From: Lithodes maja
Lineage: Eukaryota > Arthropoda > Malacostraca > Decapoda > Lithodidae
Direction of reading: 5' to 3'
DNA: 64,000 nucleotides
NCBI GenBank assembly: GCA_037953745.1
Contig: JBAKBP010000686.1
Location: forward strand, 62,001-126,000
Shown here: one piece after another, positions 9,762-22,300 of the stretch
Numbering within the stretch: the first letter of the stretch is position 1
How the letters are laid out: every line of letters begins with the position of its first letter
Position numbers and translations under genes: made by a program
Notes under the pieces: model-generated
Seen by the model: the letters and a program-made list of their open reading frames with translations, nothing else
Database searches by the model: none
What the model was told of the DNA's origin: nothing

Positions 9762-12700
9762 GTGAGGATAAGGGGGGTAGGAATAGGAAGGAAGGGTACA
9801 AAGGAAAGAGAGGGATGATGGGTGGCAGGGATAGGAAGGAAGGGGGGTAGGAATAGGAAGGAAGGGTACAAAGGAAAGATAGGGATGATGGGTGGCAGGG
9901 ATAGGAAGGAAGGGTGGTAGGGATAGGAAGGAAGGGTGGTAGGAATAGGAAGGAAGGGTGGTAGGGATAGGAAGGAAGGGTGGTAGGGATAGGAAGGAAG
10001 GGTGGTAGGGATAGGAAGGAAGGGTGGTAGGGATAGGAAGGAAGGGTGGTAGGGATAGGAAAGAAGGGTGGTAGGGATAGGAAGGAAGGGTGGTAGGGAT
10101 AGGAAGGAAGGGTGGTAGGGATAGGAAGGAAGGGTGGTAGGGATAGGAAGGAAGGGTGGTCGCGATAGGAAGGAAGGGTGGTAGGGATAGGAAGGAAGGG
10201 TGGTAGGGATAGGAAGGAAGGGTGGTAGGGATAGGAAGGAAGGGTGGTAGGAATAGGAAAGAAGGGTAAGAGAGGGATGAAGGATGGTAGGGATAGGAAG
10301 GAAGGGTAGAGAGAGGGATTGGAAGGTTGAGAACAGAAGGAGGACATGTAGTAGGGAAGGTTGAGATACAGAGGGAGAGAGGTATATACCGGGTAAAGTA
10401 GAAGTCATGTTTTCTATGTTTTATCCTTGTCGACTTTAGGAGAGACTGGCCGTTTGTTTGGTCTATTTCATTTATTCATATATATATATATTTTTTTCCT
10501 CCCTAGACCTCCATCAAGCTTTGAAAAACACACCCAAGACCCCCCTTCAAGATAAATTTGTAAATTTTTCGGTAGAAAAATGTCGCCTAAATGGCACGAA
10601 AGGTCTTAACCCTTGGTTCCCGGATGCCCTCTTGTACGCCCATAAAAAAGCATGTAACAGGTACCCGGAAGGCCTCTTATGCACCCATGACGTCACAGCC
10701 TGTGAGCTTGCTGTGCGAGGCGTCGGTCCGACGCATGTAAACAACAGCCGGCTGGACCGACGCTCCGCATCTCCGGCCACAAGAAGGAGAGCGTCGCTTG
10801 TTCTTGTGTGCCTGTATGTTGTTGTTCAGTATCGAAAAGTGGTGTAAAGTGGCTGGTTTGGCCATAAAGTTATCTCCACTGAAATCATCATCACAGCTCA
10901 CCCAGTTGACTTAGAGAGCTCTACTTAATGCCATTCTACAGGTAAATAACACAGCTACGCTTGGGGATGCGCAGGAATGCGGGAAGCAGTCTGATTAACG
11001 AATATACGGAAGCCTAGCCTAGACGTTTTTCGGCCAAAACACCCGGGTTTCGAGGAATACTGTATATATATAATACATAACCGGGGCTGGAGGGTTAAAA
11101 TTAACAAAGAAATGGGGCAAAAGGTGTTAAAATCGCCAAACTAATGGGCCGAATGTCTTATAATCTCAAAACTAGTGGGGCTAAACATGAGGGAGAAAGT
11201 GGTCCAGAAAACCGGCCCATTTCCCCTTAATTCTGTCTACAGGGTGAGGATGGGTGGAAAGGAGTGTTAAGGAAGGAGGGAAAGCAAAATGAGAGGGAGG
11301 AAGGTAAGCGATGAGCATGGAGGAAAATATAGCAAGGATGGTATGAGTTGAGTGAAATTGAGAGACTGTGAGAGTTCTATCGAATAGGTTAGACTAGGTT
11401 AGTTTTAACGATATTGCGTTGTTATATGTGCGATTAGTTTGCTTGGGAAACGGTTTAACTTGCTCATATAGTAATATATTAAAATTAAAATGCAAAACCT
11501 GCAAACCAAACAAACCAAAATTGGGACAAGGACAATATAAAGTCAAATTAAATTATCAAAATCGCTATGTGGAAACAACGCTTACTAAAATGAAAATTAT
11601 TAAATAAAAGAACACAATCCACCACATAGGGTGTACATTACTACATGAGCAAGTTAATCTGTTTCCCAAGCAAACTAATCGCACATATAACAACGCACTA
11701 TCGTCACGTTAAAGGAAGTAGTCAAGTTTGGGAAGTCCGGGACGTTCTGGCAAATTTTACTAAACTCTGCATGAATAAAGAAACTACATGTTAAATGTCA
11801 AAATATTATTTAAAATCAAATTTGCAACATGACAAGACATTAACCCCTTCAGACTCATATGACGCAGAGGTTGTCAGATTAGCAGTAAGAAATAGAGTTC
11901 TCTCACTCTTATAATTACCTCTCCAAAATTAGTTTTCTGCCCACAGCTAACTCAAAGACAACTGCAGAGGTTGAAGTAACTAAACTAAAGGTTTCTAAAT
12001 ACCCCTGATGGTAACAAAGGCTTTAAAGTATCCCTAATCGGCTCAAAATTGCGTCATATGTCGGAGAGGGTTAACAATAGTACAAAATACAAATATTGAT
12101 AAGATATCTATACTATAAACTATACTGTAAAACTTGCAAACAAAGTCAAACCAAAACTGGGACAAAGACAATATAAAGTCAAAACAACCTGTGTTCTTTT
12201 ATTTATAAATTATTATTTTGCTAAAGTGTTGTTTCCACATAGCGATTTTGATAAGTTCTTTTGTCTTTTTACTGTGTTCGTCCAAGTTTTGGTTTGTTTA
12301 TTTTGCAAGTTTGACATTATAATTTGTAAATAAACTCTAACCGGTACAAAGTGACTGGAGGATGTATTTATAACCCACTTCTAATGATTCAAATAACTAA
12401 AACTATTGATTAGGGTCCCAGAATATGAGCCTGCCTGAGCGCCTGTTACACATCCTGGAGAAAGTGTACAGCCCTGAGAGTGAAGACTCATTCCTGCAGC
12501 TGGCCTCATACCTGTTGCTGGAGGCCACCACTACCTCCGCTGATTACCAGAGGGACATCTTCCCACAGCCTCTCAGTCTCTGCAAGTTTAGGGTATATAC
12601 AACTCCACCTTTATATTTCATATTTTTTCACCAACCAACTTTACTTCTAAACTCAATTAATTAAATCAACAAATACATGTGGCACTCCAAGGACTCGAAC

Positions 12701-13349
12701 CCAGGATACTCACACCGACTATATTCAGTAACTTGCATTTAATCCTTCAACATAGGGATGTGTCTTTGGAGTGTGTTAACGAATTTTGCATCTTAGCTTG
12801 CAAGTTTGCATCAGGTGAGGTATGTGGCTGTGAAAAATGCCATACTTTTGCGTCATGGCAACTCCAGGCTCTCAGAAAGCTGACTTTTTACTTTCAGAAC
12901 ACTGACTCTTTCTCCTGTAGAACTGAAATAAGGTACACACAGGCTTACCCTTACCATCATGGATGTACAGTCGAGGTTGATAGGTGTTGTCAGATATTTC
13001 ACAAAGTTTCGGACACTGACTAGTATTCTGAGGGATAAGCACTTTTCCTAGTAACTATAACGATACCAATAACACTTTTTGAGCGAAAACCAGTGGAATC
13101 TATGACAACACTTTATATCCCCGATTGTACCATTGCCAGGACATGAACCTGCATCAAGTGCTATGATTGAGTATATACATACAAGTCTAAAGACCGCTTC
13201 GTCCTCAGAGAGTGTTGTTACAGTCTCACGTCCTAAATGGCAGCATTCCAGGTGACCCTGTCTGCCTTTGTTGTCAAGTTCTTTATTTTTAGATCAGACC
13301 GAAGTACTGTACCTCATCCCACATCTTTCTAGGTCTACTCCTACGTGCA

Positions 13350-13383
<34 letters not shown>

Positions 13384-16300
13384 ACGTTCACAGTTCGACA
13401 TTTCTGTGTGTCTGGATTTAATGGTCTTTCAGATCTATGCATACTGTGAAGATGAGTTTATGAGCTAAATGTTTTGTAATGATGTTTGAAGTAAAAAACA
13501 AATTTTGCATTCATACAATTCATTAATATGTGGTGGTGGTTAAATACAGCAAGCTTTCCCAAACCTATGTCCCAGGTTCATGTCTTGGTAACTGTACATT
13601 GATCTCTTGAGTAGCACTACTGGAGGGACTACTACGGCCTTGTAAACCAAACCAAATTATTTGTATATACAGTAAAAGTCCTTTAATCCGACGACCGATG
13701 ATTCGAATCTCCCAATAGTCCGAATTTTTCAATTTGAGGCCAAATCCGAATTCACCCGATGGTCCGAATTTCAAGAAGTCCCAAAGTCCCCTTTTTGAGG
13801 CATTAGTCCACTCAAATGGCACTTAACCCGGGAGCTGCGGGAAGACTCTCTGGAGTAAGTAAAACTAAAAATCAACTTTTGACATCGAAAAAAAAACAAA
13901 AACAAAAAAAAAAAATTTTTATTTATTTTTTTTTTTTTTGGCCCCTGGGCCATGCAAAATCTCAGTCCTCTACCTCCCCTCCTTCCCCACTTTCCTCCTA
14001 TCCCTCAGTTATCACCTATTTTCCCTATTATTCCCTTATTCTGAGGTATATTTTCGTGCTAACATTAGCGAGTTGCAAGCAGGGTGTTGTCATCACTGAT
14101 GGCCATCGAGTGCAAGAGAGAGAGAGAGAGTATCGATCGACTGTGTCGCAGTGGCCTTGGGGAAAATTGGCGGGAAGGTAGCTTGCCTCACCCATACATT
14201 ATACAACTCGCGGGCTATATCTCCGATTTTGACCATCCAAACGCTGTTTTCACTCGTTTTATTGTTGTTTCAGGTTAATACCTTTATAATCAACCCATAA
14301 TAGGCGCATATGGATAATTATTAATGCTATTAATGGTACAATGAATATTTTAGTGACGGAAACACCTCAAATACGTCAGCACTTGCTAGGTTAATGGAGC
14401 ACATACATATCATATGTTCATGAATTCACTTTAAAAGTTTACCATTGTCATTGTAGCCTATTACCTACTTCAAAACATTCAGATTAATGGTCAAAGGAAG
14501 CTACTGATATAAACGTAAACACCACATCGTCTGCTAGAGAGTTTGTTTTGCTCTTGAACGCATCCTTGGGACGCTCCGATGCGCTACTGGCTTGCACCGC
14601 ATTTTCTGCAAGCGCATTCAGTCTTGAGCTTGAAAACGCACCTTTCTTGAGCTTGAAAACGCACCTTTGGACGTTCCGATATGCTACTATTTATAGTTCA
14701 GTGATCGGAGCATCCCAAGGGTGCTTTCAAGACAACAAGACAAGGGTGCTTTCAATACAATATAATATAACAGAGCACGTCACAAAAGGAAAATCACAAA
14801 AGGAAAATTACAAGAACCTCTCAGGGAAGTGCCGTTGTTAAGGCATTACTTCCCGAACCACATCTGATCTGATCTTCAAGAGCAAGACAAACTCGCTAGT
14901 AGACGGAAGAAGACGATGCGGACATATGGTGTACGTTTATATCAGCAGATTCCTTTGACCATTAATCTGAATGTTTTGAAGTAGGTAATAGGCTACAATG
15001 ACAATGGTAAACTTTTGAAGTGATTTCATGAACATATGATATGTGTGTGTGCACCATTGTGTCATTTGGGTGGCCTAATGCCTCAATGTTTTCGTCATAC
15101 ACAGCTTCATAGGGGTAAAGTCCGATAATCCGAAAAATCCACTAATCCGAACGAGGGCCGGTCCGCTGCCCTTCGGATTAACGGAAGTTTACTGTACTGT
15201 ATATATTCCTGTCTTTATATTCAGAATTTATTTTAAAAACTGTACCGGTACTCATAATTTCACCTTTAGTTATACTGTTCTCATAATTTCACCTTTAATT
15301 ATACTGTAGATTTTAGAGATTATACTGGACTCAGACTTGAAGTTAATGATTTTTAAGGTATTCATATCCTACCAAACTGGTGACATTTGCAGGAGATGCG
15401 TGTGAGCACAGCCTGGCGGGCCCGACACTCGTCCATGATCCCTCTGTTTGCCGAGACCCAAGCCTCCGGAGACTCCAGCGCTGCCTCCTCCCTGGCCTCC
15501 TACCTCACCATGACACAGGGAGGGGATGAAGGGGAGGCTGAGGTTGGGCTGGGAGGGGTACAGGCCACACAGGCTAACGTCTTCACTGCTACACAACAAG
15601 GTCAGCACCGGTCAGATTACCCTCTTCAATCGGAGATTTCTTTATTAAGATAGATGAAATCACCTGATGCTTATAATTGGAACTGATATGTAGCAATCCT
15701 TACCTTATACTTCGGGCAAGCCTTATAAGAGTTCTGGTATGGAGCTCATTGATATGGTTAAACTATTTGGGGGAGCATATTTAAGAAAAATGTGTCTTAT
15801 ACAGCTAAAAATATGGTATCCATGTTGGCTGCATGTAGGCCAATGTTGAAGCATTGTGTGATGTATAAGTTTATGTGTGTTTAAGGTGGAGCGTCGAACT
15901 GGGTGACAGACTCCACCTTTGACCTGACCCTAGCTGACATGGAGTATGAGGCCTCTCACGCACCCACCCAGGGATCTTCATCTGGACTCCTCTTCACATC
16001 ATCCAAGTCTGGTAAGTTGTAAACTCTAATTTGTATTGATAAACAAAGCTGAATTTTTCACTCATACTTTTCCTAATTTGTATTGATAAACAAAGCTGAA
16101 TTTTTCACTCATACTTTTCCAAACAACTTTTCCTTGAATGACTCAGGTGCTATTCCTCTGTCTACACCCCCTCTCTCTTATTTATGTCTAATATCTTCAT
16201 ATCTTCTAAGGATGTACTTTTTGCTCTCTCTGTTCTTAATACTAAGAAGGCGTATGGACCAGATGGTGTTCCTCTGTTGTACTCTAAAACTGTTCTTCCG

Positions 16301-19300
16301 TGCTGACTCCTTGCCCAGACAACCTTTTCTGTCTCTGTTATTCCTCTAATGTCTTTCCTTCTTACTGGAAGTTTGCTCTCATTTAACTTGTCCCAAAGAA
16401 GGGTAACCGCTCTCAGCCCTCCAACTATCGTCCAATTGCTCTCATGTCTTGTATCTCTGAAGGTTATTTTAGTCTATTCTTAATTCAAAAACTTCTTAAG
16501 CATTTGTCTTCCCATAATCTACCTTCAGATCACCAGTATGGTTTCCTTTCAGGACTTTGGTGAGACCTTTTCTATTGCTTTAGACATATTCAAAACCTTC
16601 GATAGAGTCTGGCACAATCTCTTATTTCTAAACTAACATCCTTTGGCTTTTATCTTTTTGTCTGTGCCTTTATATCTAATTTCCTTTCTGGCTGTTCCAT
16701 TGCTGTGGTTGTGGACGGCCATCACTCATCCTCAACCTATCAACTCTGGTGTTCCTCAGGGTTCTGTCCTATCCCCAGTTTTATTTCTTATTAACTTGCT
16801 CATGTAGTAATGTACACCCTATGTGGTGGATTGTGTTCTTTCATTTCATAAATTTTATTTTAGTAAGCGTTGTTTCGACATAGCGATTTTGATATGTTGG
16901 TTTGACTTTATATTGTCTTTGTCCCAGTTTTGGTTTGACTTTGTTTGCAAGTTTTACATTTTAATTCATTATTGATTGTCTGAACTGTACCTCTAGTCCT
17001 ATCCACTTGTATGCTTTTGACTCTACCTTACACTTAGTTTTCCACAATGTCCCACTATGCAGTTACTCCAAAACTTACGTGATGAGGCCATTGCACACCT
17101 ATCTTCTGATCTATGAAATATTTCCAATTGGGGCAGAGATAATCTTATTACTCTCAATGCTTCCACAACCCAATTTCTCCATCTATCTACCAGTCAGAAT
17201 TTTCCACACGACTATCCCTTACTCTTCAACAACACACAAAGCAATCCTTCATCTTCTCTTAACCCGGGAACGGCGAGGGGGGGGTAATGAACTAGCTCCC
17301 CATGGGCGAGCATATGGGCTCCATTCAGGCCTATAATCGTCATTTTAAGATAAATATCGTTATTATCTATTCATATGAGCCTATTTTACCTTCACTATGA
17401 AGATAGTAACCTGTAACAACAATCAAACCAGTGAAAATATAATTTTTCTGGTCAAAATCGCGAATATAGATGGACCAGCCCATTCATGAATTATGGAGAA
17501 AATTGAGGCAACCCCTCCCTCCACGAGTCCTCAAGCCACACTGAGCCTACTCATACACACACTCGCTTGTGTAACACACTCGCTAGGCACGTAAGCACAT
17601 CCCCCACACAGTTTGCTAATGTTAGCACAAAAATATACCAACAAATTAGGGAATTACAGGGAAAATAGGTGATAATTGAAGGGGGAGGGGAAAGGGAGGA
17701 AGGAGGGGATGTGGAGGAGTGATGAGGTACAGTATAGGGAAAAAACAAAAACAAAAAAATGTTTAGTGCTGTTTAAAGCTTTTTTTTAGGCCTCCTTCTT
17801 AAGAGCTTTGCTGCCGTTTACGGGTTAATATTCTTGGTACAGTATATCATATTCTTGTTCTTGGAAAGACCATATTACCACTCTTGCTAAAATAGCTTCC
17901 CAAAATTTAGGTGTGCTCAACATACATACATACAATCAATCACTCTTTCAATTTTCAGGGGGAACAATGTTTACAGGTAGCTTTGCCTTTTGTCTCCTTC
18001 ATGTATGTACTTACACTAGTTGTACTTACACTAGTTGTATTTGCGGGAGTGAGCATGCTCGTTAATTCCCGCCTCCTAAGATATGTTTGTCATACCGTGC
18101 TTTGAAACTATGCACTGATGGTGCAGACACTACTTCGGCTGGCAATTTGTTCCACCCACTAATCGAGTTGGCAGGAAATCTTTTACTTTTCAGATCAGAT
18201 TTACTATTAAGCACTTTTAGTTTGTAGCTCTGACCTCTTGTTCTCTCACCTCCATCCCTCTCTATGAAGTTTTTTGGCCGATTTTGTCAATACCTCTAAC
18301 ACATTTGTATATCTGAATTTGCTGTCCTAGTTTCCTTCTCTGTTCCAGTGTAGGTAGATTCAATCTCTCGAGCCTCTCTTGGTACTCCAAATTTTCCAAA
18401 CCTGGGATCATCCTCGTAGCTGCTCTCTGTACCCTCTCAATTTTGTGGATATGTTTCTTCATGTGAGGGGACCACACTACAGATGCATATTCCATCCTGG
18501 GTCTTATTATTGCCGTTATTATTTGTTTCATGGTGTTTTCATTAAGATAATTGAAAGACATCCTGATATTTGCCAATAGTGTTAGTGATTCTCTCACTAT
18601 CTTATTTACGTGGCTTTCTGGAGACATGTTATCCTTAAATTCTATCCCCAAGTCTTTTCCTTTTTCTGCCTTCAGAGATACTGGTGTCTAGCCTAGTCAT
18701 TATCACTGCCTTTTCTCTCTCCACTAACTCCAACCTGTTCTTCAACTCACCATTCTCTGTAACAATTTCCTTCTTAACTATCTCCAAGCCGGTCACTCGG
18801 TCCTCCAAGTTCTTGATTTTGTTCAACAGCATGTAGCAAAATTTTCCAGTGTCCTCAGTCGTCCATGTTGACATGAAACCGGGAAAATCCGGCTCTCCCT
18901 CCGATTCGTCACTCCCGCCTTCATCACCCCTCCCTCCCTCAGCCCCCTCGTCACCTTCATTCACCATCTTCCCCACCTATTTCCTCTTGAAGTTGGAACC
19001 AAATATCTTGCCTCTTGTGCTGGGTAATACACTTACATAGGACATATACTTTTACCCACCATACTGAGCCGAGAACTTCCCGCGCCGAAAACAACAATAT
19101 TGTGCGGTCTCTTCCGATTGTTCACTCACACCCTCTATTATTAGTCACTAATTTCCCACTTGCCAGCCGAAGTTTACTTGTTTTTTATCATCATCCAAAT
19201 CCCTGGAGTCCCCTTTACATATGAATAAGAGATAGATTATAGCTCACTCCCGCCTGCAACCATGTAAGTAGAAATCAGCTGGAGCCTGTGGACCGCTTCC

Positions 19301-22300
19301 TCTCTAGTCAGCTGATACCGTGTATGTATGTATATACTCAGGCACATACCCTATAGCTGGGGGTGGCTGACTCAAGACAGAGCCCGAACAGGGACAACAA
19401 AATAATAATAATAATAATATCACACACATCTAGGTCACCCAGGAGAAGACTCAGAGACCCAGGCCCATTTGGGGTCTCCAGCAAAAGATTCCCAGGTCCC
19501 AGACCTCCCGGAGGGGTTCCTGTCTCGGCAGGCAGACACACTTCATACTCATCTATCTATCTATCTATCTATCTATTTACTCAGGCCCAATCCCCACTTC
19601 TATATTTTTTTCTTTTCATTTTTTTTTTTTTTTTTTTAAAGGGGAGGGGGGGGGGGGACTCATGACAGAGCAAGAATAGGGAGAACACACAACAGAAAAC
19701 AATGAACACACAAAAACAAAATACAAATTCACACACGTCTATGTCGTCCAGGAGAAGACCCAGAGACCAGGGTCACCAAGGTCATACTCAGAAAAAAATA
19801 TATGTATATATTATGTTAGAAACGTACTAATTTTTTATTTTCATGTCGGTAGGTAAGCTTGACATGCGGAGATACAAGCAAGCCAGCCTTGGGAATTCCC
19901 GCATGCAGCCTACCAGCTCAAATACAACAGGTATGGAATTTGTTATTAGCAAGGTCAGTAAGGTTCACAACTGACCAGCCAACTCCACAGAAGTGTATGG
20001 GCTTGAGTCTTGGCAGGGGAGGCACCATAAAAATACCACCCACCCAGATAGTGGTGTGGTTGACAGATGAATCCAGCAGACTACCTTAGATACCTACTTC
20101 TTCAAAGGACAATACTGTTTATTTCATTGGGGGTGTGGTGGTGAGATTAATAAAAATAATATTATTAGTAGGTTTAGGGATATTTCTTCGAGAGGCCGGT
20201 CTATATGATCTGTGCCCCATGAATATTCTTTCCTCTCACTTAAACAGTAGGCTACCATAGTGCGGTTGGGAATATGAACATGATTAGATTAATATCCAGT
20301 ATTCGAGAATGGATAATAAGTCGTAGGCGTGTGCATAAACCTTTAACCGTCCTGGTGGTGTAATGGTTAAGGTGGTAAAAATATGTGTGTGATAACCCGG
20401 GTTCGAATCCCGGTGGATCATATATACTTTAATTAATTTCATTGGGGGTGTGGTGGTGAGATTAATAAAAATAATATAGTACTGTATTTGTATGTACAGT
20501 TTATAATGTATATATGTATGTATGTATATGTATATACTCTGGCACACAAACAAAAATTATTGTTAGTATACCTGTACATACATACATAACGGTACATACA
20601 TTTAATATTATAGATATTTTTGTACAGCAGATGTCATCCTTATGGCATGATCTCACTAAAGAGTAGAGGCCCATAGTAATATGGAGGGTATATGTTGCTG
20701 ACGTTTCTTCGAGTTTTAAACTTAGAGAAGTTTAGCACTGAGCCAACCCTCTCACAAGCATCCTAATTCAGTGAGCAAGAGTATGTGGCTATGATTAAAC
20801 TTATATATACAATACTGTAGTATATTGCAGTTATTGTTATGATATAGGGAACTGGCGACTCCGTTGCCCGCCCTGAAGGTGGTGCAATCAGCCTCTCTTT
20901 GAGGACAGAGGAAAACAAATTACTACCCCTTGAAACCTTGTGTATGAACAACAAAATACAAGAACAACAAAAACTAAATTGGAATAACTTCCTACAAACA
21001 CTTGATCACAAAACAAACCCCAAAAAACTCTACAAAACACTAAACAGCATCACACTTTCCAACAGCAACACAACACAATCACATGCTGCAATCACAACAA
21101 CAGACTCTACTCCTTCATGTAAACAACAAGCAAACACTCTCATCAATCACTTCTCACATGTCAGCCACCTAAAACCTCACAAAGACGACCGACGTGTCAT
21201 CCGACGTAAGAGACAATTCCCCACAGACCCTGACTATACACCCTTCACCAATCACCAGACAAAGCATATCATCAACAATCTCAAGCACTCACCCGCCTGT
21301 GGCCTAGACAACATAAGCAACATACACCTCAGACACCTGGGACCACAAGGCATACAAACACTCACTAACATATCAAACTACAGCTATTCACACAACACAA
21401 TACCAGACATTTGGAAGCATGGTATCATCATCACATTCCCCAAACCCAACAAAGCCCCCACGCTACCCTCCTCGCACCGCCCCATCACACTCCTTTGCTC
21501 CCCCTCCAAAGTCATGGAACACCTAGTATTACAACTAATTACACCCGACCTACCCCTAGCTCCAACACAACATGGCTTTAGACCACTGCACTCGACAAAC
21601 ACTCTTCTCACAGACCTTACACAAAGAGCTTTTGACGGCATCAACTCAGCTAGACCACCACACAGATCACTATTAGCCACACTCGACATTAGTAAAGCCT
21701 TCGATGCCATCCCCCGCCACAACCTAACAAACAAAATCTACAACACAAACAGGCACAACAACACAAAAAGGTGGCTGGCCAACTTCCTAGCAGGCAGATG
21801 TGCACACGTATCTATTGCCGGTCAGTCATCAAAAATCAGAAACTTTCCAAACGGAGTCCCACAAGGATCCGTCCTATCGCCCGCACTCTTCAATCTGTAC
21901 ATGCACGATATAACTACACCCAATACTCCCCAAATAAACTTAGCCTCCTATGCAGATGACATAACACTCACATGCACACACCATGACCCAAGAAGAGCAA
22001 CAGATCTCCTTCAACCCTATCTCAACACACTACATGGCTGGTGCACTACAAACAGACTTAATCTAGCCCCAGCCAAATCCACCGCAACCCTGCTCACAAG
22101 CTGGACAGGTGAACACGAATACATCCCTCAACTCACCATAAACAACACACCCCTAACACATACACACACACCCAAAATCCTAGGAGTAACATATGATACT
22201 CATATGACATTCAAACAGCACACCACAAACATTAAAAAGAAACTGACACCCAGACTTAACGCCCTCAGGTCACTTTCTCACACAAAATTTGGACACAACA

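Larger units (their letters stand above)
13670..15194. mobile_element. TA-flanked pogo/Tigger-like DNA element with nested insertions
   Basis: It is flanked by TA at 13668-13669 and 15195-15196. The ends are CAGTAAAAGTCCTTTAATCCG and CGGATTAACGGAAGTTTACTG (inverted). Related ends bound the short elements at 24592 and 58186. No transposase remains. Inside are a TTAA-ended MITE (from 13823) and a long-inverted-repeat element (14394-15062). Confidence 0.8.
16225..17930 (+). pseudogene. decayed LINE RT (family A relative), split by two repeats
   Basis: RT blocks are readable across frames: an AYGPDGVP-like start near 16245, SNYRPIALMS near 16420, and GVPQGSVLSP near 16750-16782. After repeat B (16797-16968) the catalytic block reads LYAFDSTLH near 17006-17030 in place of YADD. 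After a TTAA element (17259-17828) a SWKDHITTLAKIASQNLG-like tail follows. Many stops and shifts make it a dead copy. Confidence 0.8.

Noticed and set aside
9634..10408. Long minus-strand frames rich in Pro/Tyr/Ser
   Set aside because: They are translations of the 22-bp minisatellite.
12422..12592. Acceptor at 12420-12421 for PRKDC exon 2
   Set aside because: It breaks the phase with exon 1; AG at 12412-12413 restores it.
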